A DNA stretch of 64,000 bases from Natronosalvus sp042663485 (GTDB lineage: Archaea > Halobacteriota > Halobacteria > Halobacteriales > Natrialbaceae): the NCBI GenBank assembly GCA_042663485.1, contig JBHTAF010000002.1; one strand, written 5' to 3'. Each line of letters opens with the position of its first letter. Position 1 is the stretch's first letter. Below are positions 23,259 to 32,648 of this stretch, piece by piece. Below the pieces are notes generated by a model, which saw nothing but the letters and a program-made list of their open reading frames with translations, was not told the origin of the DNA and did no database searches. Position numbers and translations under genes: made by a program.

Positions 23259-24956
23259 CTACGCCAGGAGGTCCGAGACGCGATCACTCAACTCCGCAGG
23301 CGTTGTCGCGGGCTCGGTCGTTCGCGACCCGCGTTCGGCGACCGCCGCTCCCACGGGCACGTCCGAGACGTCAGCGGCGTCGGGGACGACGACCTTCTCG
23401 TGATCCGCGATGCGACAGGCCGCCCGGTGGAGGTCCGACCCGGCCGGCGCCCCGATCCGGATCACGAGCGATCCCTCGAGCACGCGCGCTGCCACGCTCG
23501 CGTAGCGGGCGACCTGTACCGAAAAGCGATCGCTCGCCCCGGCGAATGCCTCGAGGGTCTCGCGAGCGACCCGTTCGTACCGGTCGTCGCCCGTGATCGC
23601 CGCGAAGTCGAGCAAGGCGTCCGCGAACTCGACGTTCGCGTCGAGCGGCCGTAGGGGGCGCTCGAGCAGCCCCGCGCCGGATCGAGGGCCGTCGACGAAC
23701 GAGTCGCCGACCCGGAGCTGGTCGATCGTTGCGTCGGCAACGGCGACCGCGTCGTCTACGGTGTCGGCGCCGAGGATCGATCGCGCGCTCGTCAGCGCCT
23801 GCAGAACCCGGGCCTGGTCGGCGAGCAGTCCGTGCTCGCTCTCGACGTTCCCTCCACCGTCGGCCCCGGCAGGTCGATAGTGGGTGACGACGCCGTCCTC
23901 GAGCATCGCGTCTCGAAGCGTCTCGAGGGCGCGTTCGGCGTACCGCCCGGCGCACTCGTCGTCGGTGTAGGCCCGGTAGGTACACAGGGCGTCGATCGCG
24001 AGCGCGTTCGCTCCCGCGAAGACGGTTTCGTCGACGGGAGGCTGGTCGACAGCCTCGCGGTCGCTCGCCTCGAGGACGTGTGATTCGGGGTCGCCGGGGG
24101 CCTGGCTGCCGGCGAAGGCGCCGCCGTGGGGCCGATTGTCTCCATTCTCGCCGCTTTCTGGCACCCACAGCGTCGTCGTCAGGTACTCGAGCGCGCGCTC
24201 GGCCGGCTTTCGGTAGCTGTCCTCGCCCGTGTAGAGGTAGGCGTTGGCGAACGCCCGCAATAGCGCCGCGTTCGAGTCCAGGAGCTTCTCGTGCTGGAGG
24301 CCCGACCAGTCCTTGCCCGTCGCGAAGCGGTAGAAGCCCCCCTCGTACTCGTCGAGCAGATTCGCCGAGACGGCGTCGAAGCACCGCAGCGCCATCTCCC
24401 GGTCGCGCTTGAGCGCGAACTCGAGAGCGTCGGGCAGCGGGAACTTCGGTTCCTCGCCCCAGCCGCCGGCGACCTCGTCGTACTGGTCGGTGAGCTGGCC
24501 GAGCATCTGGCGCTCGACGTCCGCCGTGAGCTGCCCTGCCGGCGGTTCGGTGTCCTGCAACGGTCGCGGAATCGACCCCGCCTCCGCACCCTTCGTCTCC
24601 CACACCGATCGAACGCGCTCGAGCACCTGTCGCAGGCCATCGTGACCGAGGTAGCCGGCACCCGTCAGGATGGAGCCGTCGGGGGCGAGAAAGACCGTCG
24701 AGGGAAACCCGCCCATGTTGTACCGGTCGCGCACCCGCGGGTGACGATCGACGTCGACGCGGACGGGGACGAACCCGTCGTTGACGTTGGCCGCGAGCGT
24801 CGGGACGGCGTAGGTCTCGGCGTCCATCTCGTGACAGTGGTCGCACCAGGTCGCCGTGAGCGAGAGCAAGACCGGGACGCCCCGGTCGGCCGCCTCGTCG
24901 AAGGCGTCGACTCCCCACTCGCGCCACTCGACCCGCGTGACGTCGTCCGTTTCCAT
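23259..24956 (-). CDS. Thioredoxin-domain protein of the YyaL/DUF255 (SPATA20) family, short form
   Basis: A 565-residue protein. Residues 1-115 are a thioredoxin-like domain with ATWCDHCHEMDAETYA as the redox motif (family WC..C pattern) and GGFPSTVFLAPDG as the cis-Pro loop. The rest is a helical (alpha/alpha) barrel like that of glycoside hydrolase or cellobiose epimerase relatives (GGWGEEPKFPLPDALEFALK, GGFYRFATGKDWSGLQHEKLL, LYTGEDSYRKPAERALEYL). Most YyaL proteins have about 680-700 residues; this haloarchaeal form is shorter and lacks parts of the barrel. The function is unknown. The frame continues upstream through the tRNA-Leu gene, so the internal ATG was taken. Confidence 0.87.
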   Translation of the reverse strand: METDDVTRVEWREWGVDAFDEAADRGVPVLLSLTATWCDHCHEMDAETYAVPTLAANVNDGFVPVRVDVDRHPRVRDRYNMGGFPSTVFLAPDGSILTGAGYLGHDGLRQVLERVRSVWETKGAEAGSIPRPLQDTEPPAGQLTADVERQMLGQLTDQYDEVAGGWGEEPKFPLPDALEFALKRDREMALRCFDAVSANLLDEYEGGFYRFATGKDWSGLQHEKLLDSNAALLRAFANAYLYTGEDSYRKPAERALEYLTTTLWVPESGENGDNRPHGGAFAGSQAPGDPESHVLEASDREAVDQPPVDETVFAGANALAIDALCTYRAYTDDECAGRYAERALETLRDAMLEDGVVTHYRPAGADGGGNVESEHGLLADQARVLQALTSARSILGADTVDDAVAVADATIDQLRVGDSFVDGPRSGAGLLERPLRPLDANVEFADALLDFAAITGDDRYERVARETLEAFAGASDRFSVQVARYASVAARVLEGSLVIRIGAPAGSDLHRAACRIADHEKVVVPDAADVSDVPVGAAVAERGSRTTEPATTPAELSDRVSDLLA

Positions 24957-25091
24957 ACTCGAGGGTGGCCCGTCGTGCGTGTAAGGGCTTCGAAGGCGCT
25001 CGAGTTGTCGCAGTTGGAGTTTTCTCGAGTTTACGAAACCGACACCGAAACGCACAACCCCTATCGGTGGCAATCCTCGAGTGCATTCTGT

Positions 25092-25175
25092 GCGAGGGTA
25101 GCCAAGCAGGCCAACGGCGGTGGGCTTAAGACCCGCTCTCGTAGGAGTCCTTGGGTTCAAATCCCAACCCTCGCA
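25092..25175 (+). tRNA. tRNA-Leu (anticodon UAA)
   Basis: An 84-base class II tRNA. The acceptor stem pairs gcgaggg with ccctcgc, followed by the discriminator A typical of tRNA-Leu. The anticodon stem gtggg/cccgc encloses cttaaga, so the anticodon is TAA (25127-25129). A long variable arm (ctctcgtaggag) and T arm with ggttcaaatcc are present. No intron and no encoded CCA. A decayed copy of its 3' end lies 117 bases downstream. Confidence 0.97.
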
Positions 25176-25213
25176 CTCGTCACGAACGCTGGTGAGTGAC
25201 GAGTGTGAGACGC

Positions 25214-25223
25214 GGGATTTGAA
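25214..25223 (-). repeat. Inverted fragment of the tRNA T arm
   Basis: gggatttgaa is the exact complement of ttcaaatccc in the T arm of the tRNA-Leu gene 50 bases upstream. Short enough to be chance, but it lies between the tRNA and the direct 3'-end copy, supporting a decayed integration site. Confidence 0.4.
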
Positions 25224-25272
25224 GTAGAGAAGTCGCAGCGCCGAGCAACGCGAGGCGACCATCTTCGCGTAG

Positions 25273-25292
25273 TTCAAATTCCAACCCTCGCA
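25273..25292 (+). repeat. Partial duplicate of the tRNA-Leu 3' end (attachment-site-like)
   Basis: ttcaaattccaaccctcgca matches the last 20 bases of the tRNA-Leu gene (25156-25175) with one change. Such 3'-end copies are left when an integrase inserts DNA at a tRNA gene. Only about 97 bases lie between the two, so any element is gone. A third weaker echo, gttcaaactc, appears at 25328-25337. Confidence 0.6.
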
Positions 25293-25474
25293 TTGCTGTT
25301 GCTCACAACGGCAATCGGACAGATGAAGTTCAAACTCAGTCCTCGAGCGACTTTCCTCACACACCATGAGACAGTTCGTTCGGGAACATAGTCCTCTCCC
25401 GAACACATATCAGGAAGTAACTACGACGCGGTAGCGACGACATAACAACGACCTAAACGCCGAATGCCGTTCGT

Positions 25475-27343
25475 ATGTGTGGCATCGTTGGTGCGTACGG
25501 TCGGGTCGACGAGGAGACGCTCTCGTCGATGCTCGAGTGGATCGAACATCGAGGACCCGACGAGGAAGGTCGGTACATCGACCGCGACGCAGGGGTAATG
25601 CTGGGGGCGCGACGCCTCGCCATCGTCGACCTCGAGGGTGGCTCTCAACCGAAGTGGAACGAGGACGAGACCGTCTGCGTCGTCTTCAACGGCGAAATCT
25701 ACAACCACGAGGAGTTACGAGCGTCCCTCCGGCGGGACGGCCACCGCTTCGAGAGCCAGTCCGACACCGAGGTCCTGGTCCACCTCTGGGAGGAGTACGG
25801 CGATCGGATGGTCGATCACCTCGAGGGCATGTTCGCCTTCTCCATCTGGGACGCTACGTCGCAAACGATCTTTCTGGCTCGCGACCGGATGGGCATCAAG
25901 CCGCTGTACTTCGGACGAACGGACGCGGGCTACGTCTGGGGAAGTGAACTCCCCGCGCTCCTGATCGGCGGCGTGAATCGATCCATCGACCCCGCGGCCG
26001 TCTTCAACCACTTCTCGCTCGAGTACGCGCCGGGCTCCCAGACGCTGTTGCGGGACGTCCGGAAGGTAAAGCCGGGTCACACCGTTGAGATCGGCCCCGA
26101 CGGCGTTCGAGAGCGCGAGTACTGGAGTTTCCTCGACGTCGAGACCGGCAGTGCGGCGACGAGTTTCGCGGACGCCGCGGACCGACTGTCGACCCTGCTC
26201 GAGCGATCCGTCGAGCAACGCCTCATGGCTGACGTCCCCGTCGGGGCGTTCCTCTCGGGCGGCCTCGACTCCTCGGCGATCGTCGGCATCGCCTCGAACC
26301 TCAGGAACGAACCACTCGACACGTACTCCGTCGCCTTCAGCGACGAGCGCTTCGACGAGAGCGCGGAGGCCCGTCTCGTCGCGGATCACTTCGGGACGAA
26401 CCACCACGAGGTGCACGTCGACCTCTCCTCGATGGACGTGTTCGACGACATGATTCGTCACCTCGGCGAACCGACCGGGCACCTGCAGATGCTGCCACTC
26501 TTCTTGCTCTCTCAGCGCGCCCGCGAGGACGTGAAAGTCGCCCTGGCCGGCGAGGGCGCCGACGAACTGTTCGCGGGGTACTCGCGGTACCAGCAGGCGC
26601 CCCAGTACAAGCGGAAGGTCGACTTCCTCCCGAAGTTCACCCACGACGTCGCGAGTGCCGTCGCCACGGTGGCGCCCGTCGGTTCCAAACACCTGCAGTA
26701 CTACGCCTGGCTGAAGGACAACACCGAACTCGTCCTCCACAACACCTGCGGGTTCATGCCGTTCCGTCCCGAGCCGGACGACTTCCTCACGACGGGCGAA
26801 ACCGCCGAGACGTCGGGCCTTCGCTCGAGCGTGAGTCAGGTGACGAGCCGGGTCGAGGACCCGACGCCCGAACAGCACATCTCGGCGTTCGAGACGAGCC
26901 AGACGCTCCCGAACTTCCACCTGTTCAAGGCCGACCACACGAGCATGGCCCAGTCGCTCGAGCTCCGGGTCCCGTTCCTGTCCACCGACGTCGTGGAGTT
27001 CGCCCACTCGCTCCCGATCGAGTACAAGGCGACCGACCAGGACGTCAAGCGCGTGCTCAAACGCGCCGTCGGTGACCTGCTGCCCAGGGAGATTCTCGAA
27101 CGAAAGAAGATGGGGATGCGACCGCCCGTCGAGGACTGGTTCCGTGGGGACCACGACGCGATCGAACAGTGGTTCGACCGCGGGCGCCTCGAGCGGACGC
27201 CGTACGTCGACGCGGACAGGGCTACGGGGTTGCGGGATCGCCACCGTCGCGGCGAGGAGTCGGTCGGGCGAACGCTCTGGCTGATCCTCACCTACGTCGC
27301 GTGGTATCACACGTTCATCGACGAGAAGACGGCCATCGTCTGA
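25475..27343 (+). CDS. asnB: Asparagine synthase (glutamine-hydrolysing)
   Basis: Makes asparagine or an amidated product from aspartate, glutamine and ATP. The N-terminal Cys2 is the glutaminase nucleophile (MCGIVGAYG), with EHRGPDEEG and VFNGEIYNHEEL typical of class II amidotransferases. The synthase domain has the PP-loop GAFLSGGLDSSAIVGIAS (about residue 262), then GEGADELFAGYSRY and LELRVPFLSTDVVEF. The length of 622 is close to AsnB and to cell-envelope amidotransferases of the AsnB family. The gene follows the tRNA scar and is separate from both neighbours. Confidence 0.94.
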   Translation: MCGIVGAYGRVDEETLSSMLEWIEHRGPDEEGRYIDRDAGVMLGARRLAIVDLEGGSQPKWNEDETVCVVFNGEIYNHEELRASLRRDGHRFESQSDTEVLVHLWEEYGDRMVDHLEGMFAFSIWDATSQTIFLARDRMGIKPLYFGRTDAGYVWGSELPALLIGGVNRSIDPAAVFNHFSLEYAPGSQTLLRDVRKVKPGHTVEIGPDGVREREYWSFLDVETGSAATSFADAADRLSTLLERSVEQRLMADVPVGAFLSGGLDSSAIVGIASNLRNEPLDTYSVAFSDERFDESAEARLVADHFGTNHHEVHVDLSSMDVFDDMIRHLGEPTGHLQMLPLFLLSQRAREDVKVALAGEGADELFAGYSRYQQAPQYKRKVDFLPKFTHDVASAVATVAPVGSKHLQYYAWLKDNTELVLHNTCGFMPFRPEPDDFLTTGETAETSGLRSSVSQVTSRVEDPTPEQHISAFETSQTLPNFHLFKADHTSMAQSLELRVPFLSTDVVEFAHSLPIEYKATDQDVKRVLKRAVGDLLPREILERKKMGMRPPVEDWFRGDHDAIEQWFDRGRLERTPYVDADRATGLRDRHRRGEESVGRTLWLILTYVAWYHTFIDEKTAIV

Positions 27344-27401
27344 TCCTCATCGACAGAAGACGGACGTCGTCTGACCCGAAACGATTTCGGACAGTCTCGA
27401 G

Positions 27402-29360
27402 TCACTCCTCGGCTGCTGGAAGCGTAAACGAGAACGTCGAGCCTTCGCCGGGTTCGGACTCGACCCAGAGACGCCCGCCGTGGCGTTCGACGATCCGTTG
27501 ACAGAGCGCAAGGCCGATCCCGGTTCCAGCCTGTTCGTCGTGACTGTGGAGGCGCTGGAACACCTCGAAGACCCGGTCTTGATCCTCGGGATCGATACCG
27601 ATTCCCTCGTCGTGAACGGAGACCAGCCATCGCTGGCCGCGTCGATCGGCCGTCACGCGAATGGTCGGAGGTTCGTTACCACTGTAGGCGATCGCGTTCG
27701 TGAGGAGATTCTGGAACACCTGCCGTAACTGGCTGGCGTCGCCTTCGACGCGAGGCAGCGGGCCGACCGCGAGCTGGGCTCCGCTCTCGTCGATTTGGAT
27801 ATGGAGGTCCTCGATCACGTCGTCGACGACCGCCTCGAGGTCGACCGGTTCGAGCGGATCGCCCTGGGCATCTACCCGAGAGTACTGGAGCAGGCCGTCG
27901 ATCATCTCGCGCATCCGATCGGCGCCGTCGACGGCGTACTCGAGGAACTCCTCGCCGTCCTCGTCGAGGTCGTCGCCGTACCGGCGCTCGATCAACTGGA
28001 GGTAGCTCGAGACCATCCGCAGGGGCTCCTGGAGGTCGTGGCTGGCGGCGTAGGCAAACTGCTCGAGGCGCTCGTTCGATTCCTCGAGTTTCCGCTGGCG
28101 TTCGACCTGTTCGGTGACGTCCTGGGCGATGGTCATCCCGCCGAACACCGCACCGCCGTCGTCGGTGAGCGGAACGACGCGAATAATCCACTCCCGGTGG
28201 GCGTACTCCACGTCGACCGTTCGCGTCTCGCCCTCGAGGGCGTCCCGGAACGCCGACTCGAGCGTCTCGCCGACTTCGTCCGGCCACACCTCCCTGACGA
28301 ATTGCCCCTCGAGGTCGCTCGAGGAGACGGGCAGGTCCTCGAAACCCCGTCCCGCCGCGAGCGTGTACCGGAGGTCGTCGTCGAACATCGTGACGATCCC
28401 GTTCGGGAAGTTCTCGGCGAGGGTGCGGTGGCGCTGTTCGGACTTCCTGAGCCGTCGCTGATGTCGCTTGCGCTCGGTGACGTCTCGATCGGAGACGATG
28501 ATCGAGACGACGTCGCCGTCGTCGTCGGTCACCGGTCTGAAGGTCCCGTTGAGGGTGTAGCGCTCGCCATCTGGCCGGGTGAGATCGGCCTCGAACTCGA
28601 CGTACTCGCCCGCTGCGGCGCGTTCGGTCCACTCCTTTACGTCGGACTGGACATCGTCTCCCTCACCCCACCACGGCGTCTCCCAGAACAGTTCGCCGGT
28701 CACGTCGGCGAGGTCGGCGTCGATGTACTCCATCGCCGTCTGGTTGATGTCCATCACCGTCCCGTCCGGCTCGAGCAGCCCGACCAGAATGTTTGGATCC
28801 TCGAAGATTGCCTGGAATCGCCGCTGTGTCCGTGTGTTTTCGATCGCCGTCGCGAGCACGTTGGCGACGCTCTGAACGAAGGTCGCGTCGTGCTCGGTGA
28901 ACTCGCGCGCTTCGGTCGTGTGAACGCCCAGGACGCCCCATGGGTCGTCCACCGATCCGATGACGACGCTCACGCCGCTGCGGACGTCGTGATCGGTCAG
29001 CAGGTCGGGCCCGGAGAATCGCTCCTCCGTGTGGAGGTCATCGACCACGACCGGTTCTTCGGTCAGGAGGGTGTAGCCGGCCTGGGAGTCCTGGTCGGTC
29101 GGCACCGTCCCGGTCCCCACCAGTCCGTCGTCCCAGCCGACCCCCTGTCGAAGCAAGACCGCCTCCCCGTCGGGAAGCAACTCGAGGACTTTGGCGTACT
29201 CGGCGTCGAGCGTCTCGACGAGTTCGACCGTCGCGTCGTGCATCAGCTGGTCGAGGTCGTCGGTCTCGAGCCCCTGTTGGCCGAGTTCGGCGATGGCTTC
29301 CTGCTGGCGGATGTAGGCGGCAAGTGCCGGATCTGCGTCTCCGTACGGAGATGACGGCAT
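27402..29360 (-). CDS. GAF/PAS sensor histidine kinase
   Basis: A 652-residue soluble kinase with no membrane segment. Residues about 20-175 form a GAF domain (LLRQGVGWDDGLVGTGTV, PWGVLGVHTTEAREF). Two PAS domains follow (FQAIFEDPNILVGLLEPDG and LAENFPNGIVTMFDDDLRY, each ending in a PAC-like VSDRDVTERKR or IAQDVTEQVER). The HisKA domain has the phospho-acceptor His in AYAASHDLQEPLRMV (about residue 436); the ATPase domain has N box VFQNLLTNAIAYS, G1 HDEGIGIDPED and G2 GTGIGLALCQRIVERH. A typical haloarchaeal orphan kinase; no response regulator gene is adjacent. Input ligand unknown. Confidence 0.94.
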   Translation of the reverse strand: MPSSPYGDADPALAAYIRQQEAIAELGQQGLETDDLDQLMHDATVELVETLDAEYAKVLELLPDGEAVLLRQGVGWDDGLVGTGTVPTDQDSQAGYTLLTEEPVVVDDLHTEERFSGPDLLTDHDVRSGVSVVIGSVDDPWGVLGVHTTEAREFTEHDATFVQSVANVLATAIENTRTQRRFQAIFEDPNILVGLLEPDGTVMDINQTAMEYIDADLADVTGELFWETPWWGEGDDVQSDVKEWTERAAAGEYVEFEADLTRPDGERYTLNGTFRPVTDDDGDVVSIIVSDRDVTERKRHQRRLRKSEQRHRTLAENFPNGIVTMFDDDLRYTLAAGRGFEDLPVSSSDLEGQFVREVWPDEVGETLESAFRDALEGETRTVDVEYAHREWIIRVVPLTDDGGAVFGGMTIAQDVTEQVERQRKLEESNERLEQFAYAASHDLQEPLRMVSSYLQLIERRYGDDLDEDGEEFLEYAVDGADRMREMIDGLLQYSRVDAQGDPLEPVDLEAVVDDVIEDLHIQIDESGAQLAVGPLPRVEGDASQLRQVFQNLLTNAIAYSGNEPPTIRVTADRRGQRWLVSVHDEGIGIDPEDQDRVFEVFQRLHSHDEQAGTGIGLALCQRIVERHGGRLWVESEPGEGSTFSFTLPAAEE

Positions 29361-29542
29361 TCACCCCTAACGACCGCCGCGAAGCGTAAAAGCACTTGCA
29401 TCAGCGACAGAACCTGTCAGTTCCGGCGTACGGAGCGAGTCGTCTCTCTGGCCCCGGAATCGAGTCCGCGGCCGGAATCTGCAGGGACGACGGTTTCACG
29501 CCCACCGCGCCTATCTTCACGATGAAACGAGTCGAAAACGCC

Positions 29543-29806
29543 ATGGCCGACCAAAATAGAGGATCAGAACGGACGACGAGCGGGAATCGAATCCGCGAAA
29601 ACCGAACCGCCGTCGCCGTCGTGGGGACTGCGCTCGCCGTCGTCGTCGCGAGCTGGCTGCTCGATCGCCTCGGCGTGTTCGATCTGACCGACCTTCGGCC
29701 GCCGGGGCTCGAGGACCTCCCGCTGTTCGTATTGCTCGGCGGCCTCGTCGTCGTGGTGGTCGCCTGGAGCCTCTGGCGGCTCGGATCGATACTCGAGCTC
29801 AGATGA
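29543..29806 (+). CDS. Small membrane protein with two helices
   Basis: An 87-residue protein with a polar N terminus rich in Arg/Asn (MADQNRGSERTTSGNRI), a first helix (TAVAVVGTALAVVVASWLL), a short loop with FDLTDLRPPGLEDLP, and a second helix (LFVLLGGLVVVVVAWSLW). A Met seven codons upstream is an alternative start. Its TGA overlaps the start of the acetyltransferase gene by four bases (ATGA), so the two are probably cotranscribed. The family is not known to me. Confidence 0.6.
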   Translation: MADQNRGSERTTSGNRIRENRTAVAVVGTALAVVVASWLLDRLGVFDLTDLRPPGLEDLPLFVLLGGLVVVVVAWSLWRLGSILELR

Positions 29807-30393
29807 CCGCCCGCGAGCGATTCGACGACTCTTTCCGCTCTCCTGACCGTGCCTCGAGTATGTCCCGTCTCGACATCCGACGAGCGACGGGCGCGGACGC
29901 CCCCGCCATCGCGCGGCTCTATCGGCAGGCCTACGCGAGCGCCGCTCAACTCGGGTATCCCTCGCGAATGACCGAAATCGACGCCGAAACCGTCGCGGAG
30001 TGGCTCGAGCGCGAGGCCGTGACACTGGTCGCGAGCGCCGACGGCGCGGCAGTCGACACCGGCCCCGCGGCAGCCCCCACCAGCTCCAAAGGCTCCACCG
30101 ACGAAGACGAGTTCGTCGGTACCGTCCGTCTCCTCGAGGAGCGCGACGAACCGTACCTCGAGCGACTGGCGGTCCACCCCGACTGGCAGGGCGAAGGGGT
30201 GGCGACGATGCTCGTCGACCGCGTCGAGGAACTCGCTCGCGACCGCGAGTACGACTGCGTCCAGTTGACGACGTTCGACGAACACCCGTTCCTCCTCGAG
30301 TGGTACCGCGAACGCGGATACGAGCCGACCGAGCACCACGAATCCTCGCGTCATGACTACGCGTTCGTCTCGATGGAGAAGCCCCTCGAGTGA
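29803..30393 (+). CDS. GNAT-family N-acetyltransferase
   Basis: A 196-residue acetyl-CoA dependent transferase. The fold is seen in LDIRRATGADAPAIARLYRQ, the long acidic insertion between residues 75 and 100 (the Ala/Ser/Thr/Lys segment TSSKGSTDEDEF), the strand LERLAVHPDWQGEGVATMLVDR (acetyl-CoA pyrophosphate loop QGEGVA) and the final YRERGYEPTEHHE. The first Met overlaps the stop of the upstream small gene. A Met 19 codons later is where the conserved fold starts and is an equally possible start. Substrate unknown; GNATs act on amines of proteins, antibiotics or metabolites. Confidence 0.88.
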   Translation: MTARERFDDSFRSPDRASSMSRLDIRRATGADAPAIARLYRQAYASAAQLGYPSRMTEIDAETVAEWLEREAVTLVASADGAAVDTGPAAAPTSSKGSTDEDEFVGTVRLLEERDEPYLERLAVHPDWQGEGVATMLVDRVEELARDREYDCVQLTTFDEHPFLLEWYRERGYEPTEHHESSRHDYAFVSMEKPLE

Positions 30394-30407
30394 CCGCCGT
30401 CAAGTAC

Positions 30408-31277
30408 CTACGACGGAGACGGACGTCCCGTCCGAAAGGAGAGATCGAGCGACGGCGCGGAGTGCGTCAGCGACCCCATCGAGATCACGTCGACGCCCGT
30501 CGCCGCGTACGCGGACACAGTCTCGAGGGTGATCCCGCCGCTGGCTTCGGTTAGCACGCGGTCGGCACCTGTACTGTCGCCGTCCCCAACTCGGAACCCG
30601 CCGTCCTCGAGCGCCGCCAGTGCCTCCTCGACAGTTTCGGGATCCATGTTGTCGAGCAGGACGATGTCGGCTCCAGACTCGGCGGCCCGAACCGCCTGGG
30701 CGGGCGACTCGACCTCCACCTCGATCTTCGTGGCGAAGGAGACGCGATCCTGGAAGTGGGAGACGGCCGCCTCGAGCCCCATCTCGGCGACGTGGTTGTC
30801 CTTGACCATGACCATATGCGAGAGGTCGAGACGGTGGGTGTCGCCCCCGCCCGCGACCACGGCGCGCTTCTCGAGCCCCCGGAGACCTGGTGTGGTCTTC
30901 CGGGTCGCCGCGATTCGGGTGCGCCCTGACCCCCCGCCCTGGCGAGCCGCCTCGACCGCGCGAGCCGTCCGCGTGGCGATCCCCGAGGCGTGACCGGCGA
31001 GGTTGACGGCGACGCGCTCGCCGCGCAACACGTCGCGAGCCCGACCCTCGACGCGGAGAACGACGTCGCCGACGTCGACCTCGGTGCCATCCTCGAGGGC
31101 CTCGAACACGTCGACGTCGAGGTACTCGAACACGGCGCACGCGGCCTCGAGGCCAGCGACGGTGCCCGCCTCCTTGGCGACGAGACGACCGGTCGTCTCG
31201 CCTGGAACGTCGTTCGTCACGTCGTGGTGCCCGAGGTCCTCGCGGAGCCAGCGGTCGATCTGTAAGTCGGAGATCAT
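30408..31277 (-). CDS. nadC: Nicotinate-nucleotide pyrophosphorylase (carboxylating)
   Basis: Converts quinolinate and PRPP to nicotinate mononucleotide, the third step of NAD de novo synthesis. The 289-residue length is typical. Motifs: LREDLGHHDVTNDVPGE, ARTVRAVEAARQ-like substrate region, then TRKTTPGLRGLEKRAVVAGGG, HRLDLSHMVMVKDNHVAEMG and the phosphate loop ITLETVSAYAATGVDVISMG. It makes quinolinate from nadB/nadA products useful, but is separated from those genes by a divergent mscS gene. The chosen ATG is at the family start; upstream codons in the same frame are open. Confidence 0.96.
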   Translation of the reverse strand: MISDLQIDRWLREDLGHHDVTNDVPGETTGRLVAKEAGTVAGLEAACAVFEYLDVDVFEALEDGTEVDVGDVVLRVEGRARDVLRGERVAVNLAGHASGIATRTARAVEAARQGGGSGRTRIAATRKTTPGLRGLEKRAVVAGGGDTHRLDLSHMVMVKDNHVAEMGLEAAVSHFQDRVSFATKIEVEVESPAQAVRAAESGADIVLLDNMDPETVEEALAALEDGGFRVGDGDSTGADRVLTEASGGITLETVSAYAATGVDVISMGSLTHSAPSLDLSFRTGRPSPS

Positions 31278-31310
31278 ACGAGTGTCGTTCGCGGCTGCGC
31301 GTTCCTGGCG

Positions 31311-31318
31311 AATAAATG
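31311..31318 (-). promoter_or_regulatory. TATA box for nadC
   Basis: The minus strand reads CATTTATT about 38 bases before the ATG and is preceded by cgaaaacgg, a good BRE-like word. A leader of around ten bases would result. Confidence 0.45.
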
Positions 31319-31466
31319 CGCCCGTTTTCGCCGGATCGGCAGTCGCGTCGACAGACCGGGTCGGGAATCGGTCCACAACCCAGCGTCGACGACCCTGTCG
31401 ACAACTCGAGAATCCTGACGTTCAGGGTAGGGAAACAGTTACGTCCACTACCACCCAGTCTCTGTC

Positions 31467-32615
31467 ATGATAGACGCACTCCTCGGTTCACTCGCCGCGC
31501 TGTTCGAGGAGGTCCCCGCCTGGCAGGCGACCCTCTTGCTCGTCGGGATCTCGTTCGGGGTCGCCGCCCTCCTCGAGGTCGTGATCCTCCGGACGCTCCT
31601 GCGCTACACCAGTCGAACGAAGACCCAGTACGACAACATCCTCGTCCAGGAACTTCGGGCGCCAGTCGTGCTGACGGCCGCGCTGGCGGGCGTCTACGTG
31701 CTCACGCAGATCCCGTCGGTTACCGAAAACGTCCTGCTCACGACGGCACAACTCGACACGTTCTTCGGGAAGCCGTCGCTGTCGGTCATCGTTGTCGCCT
31801 GGGCGTTCGCGTCGAATCGTCTCGTCAACCGGTTCGTCGAGGAGGTCAAGGACAAGGGCTCACGGTTCGACTTCGCGCCGGTCTTCTCGAACGTCTGGAC
31901 GCTGATCGTGGTCGTCGGCACCATCGGCGTCCTGCTGTCGCTCTGGGAGTACAGCATCTCGCCGCTGCTCGGCGCGGCGGGCGTCGCCGGCATCGCCGTC
32001 GGGTTCGCCGCCCGGGACACCGTCGCCAACTTCTTCGGCGGGATCGCGCTGTACTTCGACGACACGTACAAGCTCGGCGACTACATCGAACTCGACTCCG
32101 GCGAGGCCGGCACGGTCGTCAAAGTTGGCGTCAGGTCGACGACGCTGATGATGCGCGACGAGGTGCTGATCACGGTACCGAACGCGGCGCTCAACGCCGC
32201 GAAGGTCATCAACCAGTCAGCTCCCAACCGTCGGCGGCGGCTCAAAGTCCCGATCGGCGTCGCCTACGGGACGGACATCGACGCGTTCGAGGACCTCGTC
32301 TTGGAGCTGGCGGACGAAGAATCACTCGTCCTCGACTCGCCGAAGCCCCGGATGCGATTTCGCTCGTTCGGTGACTCGGCGCTCGAGTACGAACTGCTCT
32401 GTTGGGTGGCGTCACCGACTCGCGCCAACAAGGCGCGCCACAAGCTCAATCGAGCGATGTACAAGGCGCTGACCGCGGCGGAGATCGAGATTCCGTTCCC
32501 CCAGCGCGACGTCACCGTCCACCAGGCCGCCGTTCCCGTTCCCGACGAGAGCGACGTGCCAGATCCATCGCCGTCGTCTACGAGCGCCACCAGGACGGTC
32601 GCTTCGGAACGGTAG
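31467..32615 (+). CDS. MscS-family mechanosensitive channel, larger type
   Basis: A 382-residue channel. The N-terminal half carries four membrane helices (WQATLLLVGISFGVAALLEV and others). The pore helix is AAGVAGIAVGFAARDTVANFFGG, followed by the beta domain GDYIELDSGEAGTVVKVGVRST and VPNAALNAAKVINQS. The cytoplasmic C-terminal domain has RRRLKVPIGVAYGTDIDAF and ends with a Ser/Thr/Pro-rich tail. It is longer than the other MscS gene of this window, with which it shares the family but not the neighbourhood. It faces nadB convergently and shares its upstream region with nadC, so it splits the nad genes. Confidence 0.92.
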   Translation: MIDALLGSLAALFEEVPAWQATLLLVGISFGVAALLEVVILRTLLRYTSRTKTQYDNILVQELRAPVVLTAALAGVYVLTQIPSVTENVLLTTAQLDTFFGKPSLSVIVVAWAFASNRLVNRFVEEVKDKGSRFDFAPVFSNVWTLIVVVGTIGVLLSLWEYSISPLLGAAGVAGIAVGFAARDTVANFFGGIALYFDDTYKLGDYIELDSGEAGTVVKVGVRSTTLMMRDEVLITVPNAALNAAKVINQSAPNRRRRLKVPIGVAYGTDIDAFEDLVLELADEESLVLDSPKPRMRFRSFGDSALEYELLCWVASPTRANKARHKLNRAMYKALTAAEIEIPFPQRDVTVHQAAVPVPDESDVPDPSPSSTSATRTVASER

Positions 32616-32648
32616 GCGCCGGAGGCAGCGTTGCTGTGGGCACGTCGA

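Noticed and set aside
23259..25406. Extension of the thioredoxin-domain protein upstream to 715 residues
   Set aside because: The extension runs through the tRNA-Leu gene on the opposite strand and has no similarity to the YyaL family, which starts at the internal ATG.
25715..27310. A minus-strand frame of 531 codons over asnB
   Set aside because: The plus strand encodes a complete asparagine synthase with all motifs. The antisense frame is an effect of codon bias.
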